Part shown: in pieces, positions 12,641 to 24,400 of the stretch
Layout of the letters: every line of letters begins with the position of its first letter
Position numbering within the stretch: the first letter of the stretch is position 1
Source: Acanthosoma haemorrhoidale
Taxonomy: Eukaryota; Arthropoda; Insecta; Hemiptera; Acanthosomatidae
Reading direction: 5' to 3'
Length of the DNA: 64,000 bases
Assembly: GCA_930367205.1 (NCBI GenBank)
Contig: OV884011.1
Coordinates: forward strand, 167,597,226-167,661,225
Program-made: the position numbers and the translations under genes
Notes under the pieces: model-generated
Databases searched by the model: none
Told to the model about the DNA's origin: nothing
What the model saw: the letters and a program-made list of their open reading frames with translations, nothing else

Positions 12641-15470
12641 AACAATTGAACCTGGCTGTATTATTACCATCCTTATTCTCTCTTTTTATGACCGTCTACA
12701 GCCGTGAGACGATAACTGGTGCCGAAACCCGGGAGCTAACGAGTGTTCGGATAAAACGACACGTTAGGCAACTAATTTTTTTTTTTTTTCGCTTTTGCTT
12801 TACTATCTGATTGTTCTCTCTTTTCGTTTTTATTCTTTTAATCCGGAAAAATGAGAGAGTTACCGCCAGCAGCCTTCGAAGTGCCACCTCCGTTACCAAA
12901 CGAAACGTTTCCCGAAGCTCAGGCAAACTCCTTGCCAAAGGAGCGGGTGGGCAGGAGAGTGACCACACGTTAGCAAATTATAGTGCGAGTGTAAATTACG
13001 GTGGTAAACCCATTATCCAAGTGGCGAGGTGTCTGATTGGCACAGGAAGCTCCTGTACTATCCTCAGCAGAACGCCGGCGAGAAAAATATGCAGTGAGAG
13101 AAGGGCGTCGCATATCCAAGCATGCGAGTGTAAACTAGTTACCCTAGGAGGGGCTTGCGAAGTTGAAGGGGAAATAGCAATGGGGTTGGCTAGATGGACG
13201 GATAAGGAGAGGAAAATGACGATACACAAGGTGGAAAAATGCCGTGGAAAAACGAGGGGAGTAGGGTGCGACCTCCTGGGAAAGGTTGGAGCAAATGTGA
13301 GGGGCAGAGAGGGGATGTAGTCCATCAGAATAAGAAGAAAACCGTACCGATGTATGAGGACCCTGGAGATCGGAAAGTGGATTAGTCAAGCGAGAGGAAG
13401 ACTGAAAAAAGGAAATTAGGCAAGAGTACGCCAACATTTTCTTCAAAGAGGGAGATAAACTTGTCATAACGGAGGAGACGGTACCGCACAAACAGGACCG
13501 TGTGACGTATGTCAAGGAAAGGAGATACCCGCAAGCGCTGAGACAGCATATCGGGGAGGGGGGAGAGATAGAGGAGTTGAAAAGGCAGGGAATCGTAGTG
13601 GACAGCACATCTCCATACAATAGTCCTCTGTGGGCCGTAAGGAAGAACGGGATGGTCGAAGAAGAAAGGTACCGATTAGTCATCGACTACAGGAAACTGA
13701 ATAAGAATACCGTTGACGAAAAATGCCCCATTCCTCGATTCGAGGACATTTTCGACCGACTAAGTGGAACAACGATATTCAGCACATTCCATCTGAAGGT
13801 GGGTGTTGTGGCCACCGCTTAATTATGAATAATTATAAGTTCCCCTCTTCTCAAATCAGAGCTTGTATCTATGTCATCAAATGAATATCAGAAAATATGT
13901 ATCTATGTTTCATTATGTTAATAAAGGTTATGACGTCAGTGAGAGTGGGGGGAGGAACTGAACTAGTGGGGGGAACAGCCGTAGGTGGGGGCCCATCCCC
14001 ACTACTACGGCCTCCTATACAAGCCCCGGCATTACAGAGCATTAGCATAAGGAACCGGATTGTCACTTGGAACACTACTCTCTCCTCTCTCTCTGCACTG
14101 GCGCTTGCAGCTTTACTCAAAACCATGGTCTTCTCATTCAACTACCTCTGCACCTCTCTCTCCTAACCTCGCTAGGTTTTAGTCCGGCGTTGTCAGACCC
14201 CACACTCTCCAAGTGGGAATCTCTGCCTTCGTCTCGCTAAAACTAGCACCAGAGTGCCGTTCGGGCTAAACAAAGTGCCGATAACTTTCCAAAGATTAAT
14301 GGACGAACTCTTGAGAGGCATCGAGGAATCTTACTGCCAAATATATATGGACGATCTCCTAGTTTTCAGCCGAAGCAAGGAAGAACATTAAAAGTACTTG
14401 AGACAGGTGATCAAATGGATCAGGAAATTCGGGCAGAAATTATCGGCGGAAAAATCGCTTATTGGCCAAGCACAAGTAATATTTTTGGGCCATATCCTCT
14501 CAAGAGAGGGAGTGCAACCCGATCGGAGCAAAGTTGAGGCGATTCAAAGAATGACCATTCCGAAGGCCGTCCAAGGAATCCAGCGCCTTCCCGGATCGCT
14601 GAACTATTATCAAAGTTTCGTACCGGAAATGGCGGAATGCCTCGTACCGATCAATAATCTACTCAGGAAGGGGCAGAAGGTGAATATCGCCCCAGAGATG
14701 GAGAACAACATTCGGCGGTACATGGAACTGTTACAGGGGAAGCCTATCCTTGCTTACTCCCGTTCACCATTACCACGGACGCCAGTGGGTAGGTGTTGGG
14801 GGCGGTCTTCTCATAAGATCGCGACGCAGGAGAGAGACCGATCGTATATAGCTAGCAGGCACCTTACGGACCCCGAGAGCAGGTATTGCGTGCTGGAAGG
14901 GGAACTGCCGGGAATCGTATGGGCGATAGAGCACTTCATTCCTTATGTCTTAAGAAGGCGATTTAGGGTCAAACTGATCATCGACCCCTACAATGGGTGG
15001 GGAAGATGAAAGAGTGGTAGGCGCATAAGCCGATTGAAGAAATTCTTTAGCCAGTATACGACGGATATCATATACAAGCAAGGGCGAGAGAATGCGATAG
15101 CGGTTTGGCTGGTGCCAATAGGTTGAAGCAACCTTGCAGGCCCTTAAGCGCAGATATTTTTGGTGGGCATGAATAACACAATCGCGAGCGTTGTTGGTGC
15201 CTGTGACACATGCCACGCCAATAAAAATGACCAATACCACCAAGAGCAATGCAAGATGTGACCCCAACACCAGACAGACCATTGGAAGATCTACAAGTAG
15301 ATACATTCACCTGCAGGGGGTACAATAAGGTTACCGTCACAGACAGGTTTAGCAAAATGGCTATGACCCAAGTCATAGCAGACCAATTGGCGAAAACAAT
15401 TAGATAGCAAATCCAGTTAAAACAAAACTTAAGGTGGTAGAGGTGACACCTAGTATTAACCACATTGTTA
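12640..15470 (+). mobile_element. Ty3/Gypsy-type LTR retrotransposon remnant, unit 1
   Basis: A primer-binding-site-like sequence TGGTGCCGAAACCCGGGA lies at 12,717-12,734. A short gag start follows (MRELPPAAF at 12,851) and most of gag is missing. Next are a protease region (LIGTGSSCTIL near 13,033), RT first half (NSPLWAVRKNG, RYRLVIDYRKLNKNT at 13,620-13,710), an intruding block (13,805-14,250) and RT second half (VPFGLNKVPITFQRL, IYMDDLLVFSR at 14,257-14,385). RNase H-like sequence ends at about 15,000, and a broken integrase (CDTCHANKN; DTFTCRGYNKVTVTDRFSK) ends near 15,400. Several stops interrupt it, and no 3' LTR was found. It lies on the opposite strand to the zinc-finger gene. Confidence 0.8.
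13805..14250. other. Insertion inside the Gypsy RT, unit 1
   Basis: About 445 bp of unrelated sequence separate FHLKVG from TRVPFGL in the reverse transcriptase. Roughly 25-35 codons expected between these motifs are absent. The block has an AATAAA at about 13,918, a G-rich stretch, and begins TG and ends CA, which could suit a solo LTR, but I see no target duplication. The 89- and 90-codon ORFs in it look accidental. The same block is at 30,460-30,905 in unit 2. Confidence 0.45.
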
Positions 15471-16570
15471 CCTCAGCACCACCTACTTCTTCACTAAGTG
15501 TTCCACCATGGACATATCTAGTTATTTATTACTAAACAATAAATGATAGATCCTCATTAACATAATTCTATTTAAAATGATTGCAATAGGATAATTGTAA
15601 TTTAAGCATTGAAGTTTATATAGATTGCCTGATTTCAGATCGAGCTTAAATTCAAGGAGCCATTCTATGGAATTGCATACGCTGATTTCGACAGACCGAA
15701 TTCTTGCCAGGTGACTGGAAATGGCAACCTCTCTGCCAAAATAGATCTACCTTTGAAAAGATGCGGAACAAAGGAGGTGAGCAATTGAAATTCTCAATTT
15801 TATTAGAAAAGTAAATATTACATATACTCCTACATGAAACAGACATATTAAAAATAATAATATTTTTAATCCTATAAAACCTTATTTGTATTAATTAAAA
15901 AAAAAAAAAAAATTCTGAAAAGAAAAATTTAAGTTAAATTACAGTGCTTCACACAATTAAGGGTTTCATTACAGTTATTATAGGCCATTTAAGCCCTAAC
16001 AATTACTTATTAATCAGAACATCAATATCTTTAAAGCCCTTCTCAATATGATTGGAAAAAAATATTTTTTATTAATGACCTTCACTATTTTTCATGGGAC
16101 TGGTTTCAATATTAGCATCATCAAAGTACATTCTATGCAAAATATCATGCCTCTAAAATTAACCTCTGGTAGAATTGCGTCCAAGTTACAAGTATGGCAT
16201 TAATGAATTTTTATTATTACCGGTTAAAAATAAAATAATGTTTTTAATCAGTATGCTCTACGGAAAATTGTAGATTTTTTTCTAGTAGCATTAAAAATTC
16301 ATATATCTAGCTTGAACGAGATACTCACAAAGACCAGAACAGTTGGACTCAAATGAGAGTAAGAACATGGAAGTTTCTGATTTAAAAAGAAACCAATGAA
16401 ACGTGAAAAAAAATTGCAATCACTTGTAAAATTCTGCTTATATATATATAATATTATATATAAGCAGAATTTATAGTGTGATAACACTGAAATAGCGTAA
16501 CATATAGAAATGAAAAAAAAATATTCTCCCTGCTAGGTTTTCCAACAAAACCTTTCCTCTTGAAGATAAG
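15471..16570. other. Unit 1 spacer, AT-rich
   Basis: No gene is supported. From about 16,370 on, the sequence has no counterpart in unit 2. A stretch at 16,060-16,160 (ATGGGACTGGTTTCAATATT) resembles 395-440 and 44,440-44,500, which suggests a diverged dispersed repeat. A palindrome is listed separately. Confidence 0.4.
16429..16472. repeat. Palindrome with 18-bp arms
   Basis: AAATTCTGCTTATATATA and its exact reverse complement flank an 8-nt AT centre. It occurs only in unit 1, close to the edge (about 16,370) of the 1.2 kb that unit 2 lacks. Such hairpins are prone to deletion. Confidence 0.7.
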
Positions 16571-16742
16571 CTGAATTACGATGGATTTATTCTGTAACTC
16601 TGGACCAGCAGAGAGTGTTCACCAACATTATCGTGGTCACGTTCCACCCAGTTCTCGAGATGGACGGCGACGAGGTGATCACCATCGTCTGCAGGTACCC
16701 TCCCCCTGTGGCACCCCCGCCAGCCGGAGTCACCGGCTACAT
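16571..16742 (+). CDS. Isolated exon resembling a ZP-domain protein
   Basis: A GC-rich island of about 170 bp in AT-rich DNA. Read from an AG acceptor after a pyrimidine-rich tract (CCTTTCCTCTTGAAGATAAG) to a GTAAGA donor, it is open and encodes SVTLDQQRVFTNIIVVTFHP, then EMDGDEVITIVCRYPPPVA, resembling the N-terminal part of insect cuticular ZP-domain proteins. I rest this on the pattern of the segment (TNIIVV.FHP, CRYPPP), not on a search. No neighbouring exon was found, and unit 2 lacks it. It could be an exon of a gene with very long introns, a captured exon, or a fragment carried in by a transposon. Confidence 0.45.
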
Positions 16743-17711
16743 GTAAGAATAACACACTTTTCAATAAAATTAAATTAGCATTCAAATCGTAGGATTTCAA
16801 GAATTCTATATTTACATATAAATCCTGCTATAACTCACCTATCACCCGTAAGGCCCCGATTTCAATCTGTTAAATATTCATGTATATGGTCCCAATGTGC
16901 AAACAGAGGTTTTAAAAAAACCTTTGTAGAAAATTAATGTTGGGTCTATACTTCAATCTGAAACGTTTAGATTCTGGTTAATGGGAAAAGAAATGTAGTT
17001 TTTGCAGTGCTTAGTCATTCCTAATTACAAAACGTCATTAAAATCATGTATGCAATTTCAACTGTATCTGTTAAGCCTATACATCCTATTTTATTATTTA
17101 TAGAGAATAAAACCAAATACACTAAAGTAATAAAATTAAAAATGAGCAAAAAACAAAATCGATTACTTAGATTTTGGTGACTTGGAAAAGAAATGCAGTC
17201 CCTTGACCTTTTGTTTCCGAAGTTTCAAGGCCCAAACAAGTTGTTGCCATCAAAGGAAAATCTTATTAGCAAAGAGTGATCCTTTTCCCGGAAGCATAGA
17301 AATTAATCGTCATTTTCATGAAAATATCAGAGTGTACAACAATATTTTGGCTTTCGCTTCTTTCAACACACAGGACGCGAATGTGAAAGGACATAGTCAT
17401 TAACCAGGTGAAATGACACAGACCTTAACCAAGGAGAAATTGTTGGAGGCTACTATAAGAGCTACTGCTTCTTTAGAGACTAAGTCGGATCAACCACATA
17501 AGATGAGCACATAGCTCTGGAAGGGTAGACCATCCTGTCATCCTCTGAAGAAATGAGTAGTTAAAAAGGCTTGAAGAACAAGGTAAGTAAATACACTTCA
17601 TCAGGGCACACAGCCATGTTGACATCACAGGGAACAGCTGACAGAGATGGCAAGCAGCGAGACTCTGTGGGGGCTGGCTTTGGGCACAGTCCCCTAGAGA
17701 TTTTATGAAAG
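16743..17711. other. End of unit 1
   Basis: AT-rich, no supported gene. The last part (17,563-17,711) is shared with the end of unit 2 and forms the joint to the next unit. Confidence 0.4.
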
Positions 17712-18249
17712 AAGTAGTTATTTCCCCTATTACTAATGTAATTATGAAATAATAACAGCTTAATTGAGCATTTTCTCTAAGCTGAATTTAAGTATAGGAA
17801 GCTAATCTTCAGTAATATCTATTCTTATTTTGAAGTCTTTGGGCTTATCAACTAACTTGGTACTTTAAAGACGATGATCATGTAATAGAGGTTATTATAT
17901 TAATATTAATCACACTTAATGCAATTAAATATAACTAGAATTTAACCAATTTCTGAGTTTTCTCTCCTAAAGAATAAGTATTTATTAATGATGCATACTC
18001 ATGTTTTATGGATAACTCTATAACTGTCATGTTTTACTTACATCAAGAATCTGTAATGAAAAAGGTTAAAAAGTGAAATGCGAGTGAACAAATCATTTAA
18101 ATTGAAGAAGTTCAGAAACTATTACCTGAGAGAGCTTAAACGTTATGAGAAGTAGGACTAACATTTAGCATAATCCGATATTTTTCAGAACATACCTTCT
18201 ACTACTGGTCACATAATAAATAACAGATAGTTATAATTCTATAAAAAGC

Positions 18250-18255
18250 TTTATT
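18250..18255 (-). terminator. Polyadenylation signal of copy 2
   Basis: AATAAA on the minus strand about 180 nt beyond the stop codon, at the position equivalent to 770-775 in unit 1. Confidence 0.42.
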
Positions 18256-18430
18256 AACAAATATACATATAAAACATCTATAATATATAAACAAGTATAA
18301 AATTGGCTGACAAATACTTATATTTTATACATCTAAATAACTTTAAAATCTCTTAACATTAAAAATACAATTATAATATAAAATTAACAAATTTTTAAGA
18401 ACAATTACAAAATGACGAACCAAGCCCAAG

Positions 18431-21400
18431 TTATTTGTTTTTAGATAAGATTCTAATGTTGTGCGGTTTCAGACCCTTGTGATTAAGGAATAAATGACAC
18501 CTTAAAAGATAAGGCTGGGTCGTACTGTAGACGCAGTTAGGGCAGTACACTTTAGTCTTAGTCACTTTTTTCTTATTGATGGATAGTTGTTTGCTGGGAG
18601 TGAGGGGGACGTCATTACGATTTCGAAGTACCCTGCTAGTGTACTGGTTTATCGACACTTCCATTTCGGCGACTGGAATCTGTTTTGTGTGTTGATATAC
18701 TGCGGCAATGTTTTTAAATTTTTTGTTACAGTGATAACAAGAAAATGATGGGGTTGATGTGTGAAGTTCCTCTGAAACAAAAAAATTAATTACTTGAACT
18801 AAAGATTTGTAGCACTGCCTCTTTTTTTTCTGTTTGTAAAATTTTGTTACATGAGTGTACTCACTGCATTTTTTAAAAATATTGTAAAGTGCCCCACATT
18901 GGGCGCAAAATTGTAAAGATAATAAAATAGTGGCCCCATGTGGTGCCAAATTTTAATGTTCCAGTTGCACACAATAATTTAAATTTAAATATAAACAGGT
19001 TTTACTACTACATAACATAAAAAAAAACTTATGAAGAAGTTAAATTTATTCATAATTTGAATTTAATTTATACTTTTTAAATTTTCAGGTTGTATTCACA
19101 CAAACTAAACAATAATTTTACTTAACCTATCTTTTATTATGCATATTAAAACATTTACAATTTTAAAACTATGTTAGAATTCTGTTGTGGCCATTACCAT
19201 TTATATTTTTGAGGAAATTTGGATACCCACAATATAGTTTTGAAGCTCAAAATTGGTCCGGGATTACTTTGAGGAGAGAAGAAATCTTCCACTTTATTCG
19301 ATGTTCTGCTCATCTTCTATCCTTTTTCGCCACATCGCTGCTCAGCATTATCCACTCTGGTAAAAGGTAAACTGGAAGCTCTTACTCCACGTGTTATGCC
19401 TCTACCACCACATGTGTCTTCACTATCCTCATGACAATCCAGAAAAATCGCCCAAACGGCCCTTCCATGTCACGAGGATTTCCACCCTTATTTAAATTAG
19501 CATATCTAAGTAAATATAGACACATGCAGGAAACAAATAGTGTCTCGACAACATTTCTCCAACAGCCAGATTAACAATGGATGCCCTAGCCAGAACCCTC
19601 CCTTCACAGGGAAAAATTGGAAAGAGGCAGAGAGTTGAAACCTAACATGCTGTCACAGATGCAATAGAAGAGCTTATTACAAGACATCAAGTACCCCACT
19701 TCTTTCTGCCAGCTTCTCTCTCGGCTCCATGTAAGATAGTTAGGAAATACAACTCCTTAAAAATATGGAGTTTGACATCTTTACCTGCCTCTCTTTTAAC
19801 TATAACTGAGTTGCATATCTGGTTTGCCTTTTGAAATCTGTAACTCAGTACTCGGAATAAAAAGGCAAACCAGACATAAAATGCTTGGGCTTTGTAAGGA
19901 GGATTGGGGGGGGGGGGGAGTACATACGTCAACAGAATAGAAATGGTGACCACACAGCAATTCCACCAACCTAGCCTGGTAATTTTCTGTGGTCACTATT
20001 TCTATTCTAATGCATGAAATATCTACTCCCCCATCCCCAGTTCCCTCATCCCTCTTTGTCCCCAGTTCAGCTGTAAGCCATTCGGTTACAGCTTTTTGTA
20101 ATTTTTTTTATGAGTCAGATATTAGGACAATGACATCTGCATAAAATAAAATTGCACCTGAGCATTCATGTTCCATCTTCAATCATTGGTCATGTTGTCT
20201 TCTATTTATATATTTTGCATATATATTATGAAGGTCATAGAGCTTAGGCTACTTCTTGGTTTGACATCCTGTTGTGTTGGGAAAGGATTTGATAACATTC
20301 CCATAATTTCACCAAAAGAATTTGATTTATGGTAAGTCAATTTAATTGCAACTCCTGAGAGACATGTTTCTTGAAAGTGTACTCGATATTTTAACTCTTG
20401 AAAGCGAGTTAAAAGGCACTTTCAAAATAAGGAATGCCATATAAATCTTCTTATCTCATTCCCAAGATTTTTAAGGATAGCCATCAATGAAAATATAAGC
20501 TACCAGTATATTTGTTACTTAATTCCTTTGAGCTATGCAAATCCTCCACTTTTGTTCATTTAAAGACTTTGGGCCTGGCTTTAAAAGGTTTAAAATCGAC
20601 ATCTAAGCCACCGGCAACAAACAGTCTAATATTGTGTCTTAACCAAAACATATACAACAGAATTCTTGGTGTTATTAAATATACCTTTAAAATTTCAGAT
20701 CAATTATTTTTATGTCGACTATTAACAAACAGACTTGCTTGAAAGTAAGAGCCTCTCTCGTAGGAATATTTAAAGATAACTCAATTTATTATATTATAAT
20801 TAATATTTAATATAAAATATGACTGTAAAATATAAATTACCGTTATTGTTTTCTTGTGTGGTCAAGATTTCTTCATCATCAGAAGACATCACTTCTGTAA
20901 AATTAAAAGAAAAATATTACAATAAGTGTTATTTGTTAATGTGAATAAGTGAAACTAATTAATTAATTTGTTGATATTTTTAATCTTACCAAATATAATG
21001 GATAAATATCGTGGCACAAAAATATAGAGGTCATTGAAAATAATTTTCATTTGAATCAAAAATTTATCAATAACAGAACTTAATATTAATTTAATCTTTA
21101 AGTTATCTAAGATTAAACATCACAAGTAGTACAGACATTGCTAATTTAATGGCAAATGGCATTTAGATCAAAACAATAGAACAAATTCAACTGAAGAAAT
21201 TGTATCAATTGTTTGTTTTAATTTTTTGCGAGTACTGCTCCTGCGCTAAACCGTTGTAAATCTTTTTCGTATCGCTCTATAAACCAACTGTTTTGTTACC
21301 GTTCATAAGAAGTGTCCAGTTCGTCAAACCGTCTCAACCGACTACTGGGTGAACTGTCCACGGAGGAGCTGTCTACAGGTGAGTGGATAATGAAGCTGTG

Positions 21401-24400
21401 GACTAGATTGCCAATTGCAAGATTCACTTCACATTACACAGAGAAGGCGGCCATATTGGTGAGGTTGCCGATCAGCTATAGTAGAGATAAGAGTAGGGAG
21501 TCGGCAAAACCCTCATAGCACCGTAGACAGGTGCTAGCGTCGGAGGCTCTTAATTAAGTTACGTGTGTTCGCGAGCTCCCACTTGCCCTATATTTTTTAT
21601 TTATAAAAAAAAATACTGAATAATTCAGAAAAATACTGCTGATGAAACATGCGTTTCTATTAGCAGTTAATGTCAGCAGAAAATAAGAAAAAAGGCTCAA
21701 GGGCCTTGGGACCTACCCACACTCCGTCGCCGGTCAAACGTAAGCCGCAGCGATCTAATTGAAATATTGCCCCTGTAAATTCTTCAGCTCCCAGCAGCTC
21801 TATGGAAGAAATACCATCACAACCCAGCACGTCAAAACAAACAACAACACTCATGAGTCTCCATTTTTCACGCCCAATAGTTACGAGGTGTTGAAAAATA
21901 TTGAGGTAGAGGACATGGACTCTACAACAACACCCACACAGCCCAAGCCACCAGCGATATTCGTTCGCAACATTAGTAATTTTAAATTACTATGTACTCG
22001 ATTGAGCAAAATTGTAGGTACAGGCAAATATACTTGCCTCAATCGATCTCGGGACACAAAAGTTTCTCTGGACACTCCCGACACATACCGAACAATAATC
22101 AAATACTTAGATGAAACTAAGGCCGACTTCCATACCTAAGCAGGCACGATCGCTACGGGTGGTGATTAGAAACCTGCATCTTACTACACCAACGGATGAG
22201 ATAGAAAAAGAGCTCTTAAGCCTAGGATACAAGGTTCGCCAAATTACAAATGTGCTCCGTGAGGAAAGACAAGAAAATGATGCAAGCATCAAGACACCAC
22301 TGCCCTCATTCTTTGTGGATCTAGAGCAAACACCTGGAGTGGAAAAAATCTACGAGGTTACCCACTTGTATTACACAAGAGTACAGGTCGAAAATCGATA
22401 TAGTTCAATGCCATAATTGCCAGGCATATGGGCACACAAAATCATACTGCTACCATCCTCCCAGGTGTGTAAAGTGCAGTGGGCAGCACAAAAGTGATTT
22501 GTGCAAGAAGCCCTTAAAATCACCTGCTGTATGCGTGTTCTGTCAGCAAGGCCACCCGTCAAACTATAAAGGCTGTGAAGCTTACAGAATTCTGAAGTCC
22601 AGGAGCGAACAACGTCATCGGCCAGAAGAAGAAAAGCCAGCCACAGCTAGCCCAAGAAGCGCCCCCGCCAGAAGTTTGAGGCCTTCAGTCTCTTTTGCTG
22701 CTGCTGTTCAGAACAGAGAGCAGTCACAGGCATTGTCCACTCCTCCTCCGCAAGTTCTTCTTCCCAAGCACTCGAGTGAATGATGAATTGTAAATATGGT
22801 ATGAATTATAAAATTTATCTCAATTACTTATTGCCTAATAAGGAAGATTGTAATTTTATCTTAATAAATTGTTGAAAAATTAAAAATAAAAAATTTTTTG
22901 CAATTCAAATTCGATTACACTGATTATGAACCAAATTGTATAAAAGTGCAAAGAAAGTAAGAAACAACATTCAGGGATGCTTGTGGTACTCTTATCAAAT
23001 GTTTGTGAAAAAAAAATATCGGAAATAATTGGGATAGCGGCTGTGCTTTGGTTGACAAAAAAGATATGTTAGATTTTATGAGGCGTTTCAACAAACTATA
23101 CATGCCTCTGTAGGGTCATGATAACTGAATAAGAAAAATAAAGGAAGGAATTAAAAATAAGGAGGGAGTTGTTTTTCTTTCACAAGACAGAGCTGCTAAT
23201 TTCGTTTGTTAGGTTTTTGAATAGGTTTTGTGCTGTGATTTTTTTTTTTTTGTTTACTAATGGGGTCTGCCTTAAACAAAAAACATAAACACACAACACT
23301 TACGCTAAATGATCAATGGGCCATAATTCAACTGCAGTAGTGTGGTGAAAAACCTGCAGTTTTAAGTGGGGGGTATACTACATATGACATAGTAAAAAAT
23401 AAAGACAAAACTGAAAAGTTTATAAAATCCATTGTAAGTGAATCACAAAACAGAAAAACTTTGAGGAGTGTGAACTCTTGAAAGTTAAAGAAGCTTTAAA
23501 TGCCTGGTTTCAACAACAAAGAAACAGGAATACTTCAATATCATTATCGGTAATATTTTGTATTTTAACTATTTTCCATATTATGATAAAAATTGTTTTT
23601 TAAGTCTTATGTCAAAAGTGTCAAATAACATTTCTAGTTGTAAAGTAATAGTATTTGTAAGTTATGGTTGTTATGTTTTCTTAATAAAGAAGTATTAATA
23701 AAACAAATTTATCTGTGAACTATTTCGACCTTAGTTCCTTATTTTGCATTGTTTAAATGAGACGCTCTGCAGTCAGGAATATTTGATATTACAACAGCTT
23801 GTCAGTTCCATATTTGTCGGTTTATCGAGATTGGACTGTCTATGACTTAATTGGAATTTGCAAGCCCTTAACAACTATCCCCACTCCAACACTAGGTATG
23901 GCTCTAAAGTGGGCCAGAGGCACTCCAGACATCACATAGTACTTTTTAAGCTTATGTTTCATCTGATTTTCCTGTAGCCCCACCACTGTAACTGTGGTGC
24001 ATTAGCCCCAGTCATCCCAGCTGAGGACGCCTGGCGGAAGGACAGAAGCAACAAACCGGAAGTAAGAAACTACAAATATTATTATTAATGGTATAAAAAT
24101 AAAATTACAAAAGGTACAATAGTATTTTAATATTTCTTTCTTTATGTCTGTCATCATATAAAAGTCGACATTTATGCATCTTGTGAACTAAGATTAACAA
24201 ATTAAAGGCATCAATATTATAGAAACATTTTAAAAGCAACATAAACATTGCCACAATCCTAAATTGGCAGCTTTCTGCAAAAATTAGTAATTTTATAAAT
24301 TCTCATAATTCCTACTACAATAACAGAATTCCCAGTAAAAATACAAACAATTACAGAACAACCGTGATTATCTGGGGTAATGAAGGGAAGAGTATTCCTG

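Larger units (their letters stand above)
1..17711. repeat. Tandem array unit 1 (about 17.7 kb)
   Basis: The bases at position 1 recur at 17,712 and at 32,834, and the sequence that follows is collinear for kilobases, so this is one unit of a direct tandem array. It holds, in order, the 3' flank and terminal exon of a minus-strand zinc-finger gene, its introns with an inserted Jockey LINE, its start exon near 9.45 kb, a mariner remnant, a Ty3/Gypsy remnant and a 3' spacer. Relative to unit 2 it has extra sequence at about 277-513, 2,026-2,200, 5,460-6,280 and 16,370-17,560. Because the window starts exactly on the unit joint, the array may continue to the left. Confidence 0.9.

Noticed and set aside
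13144..13683. 179-codon minus-strand ORF in the Gypsy remnant
   Set aside because: It is the shadow of the protease and RT frame. The motifs are on the plus strand.
13805..14250. Solo LTR with defined target duplication
   Set aside because: It begins TG and ends CA, but the flanks do not repeat, so it is left as an unclassified insertion.
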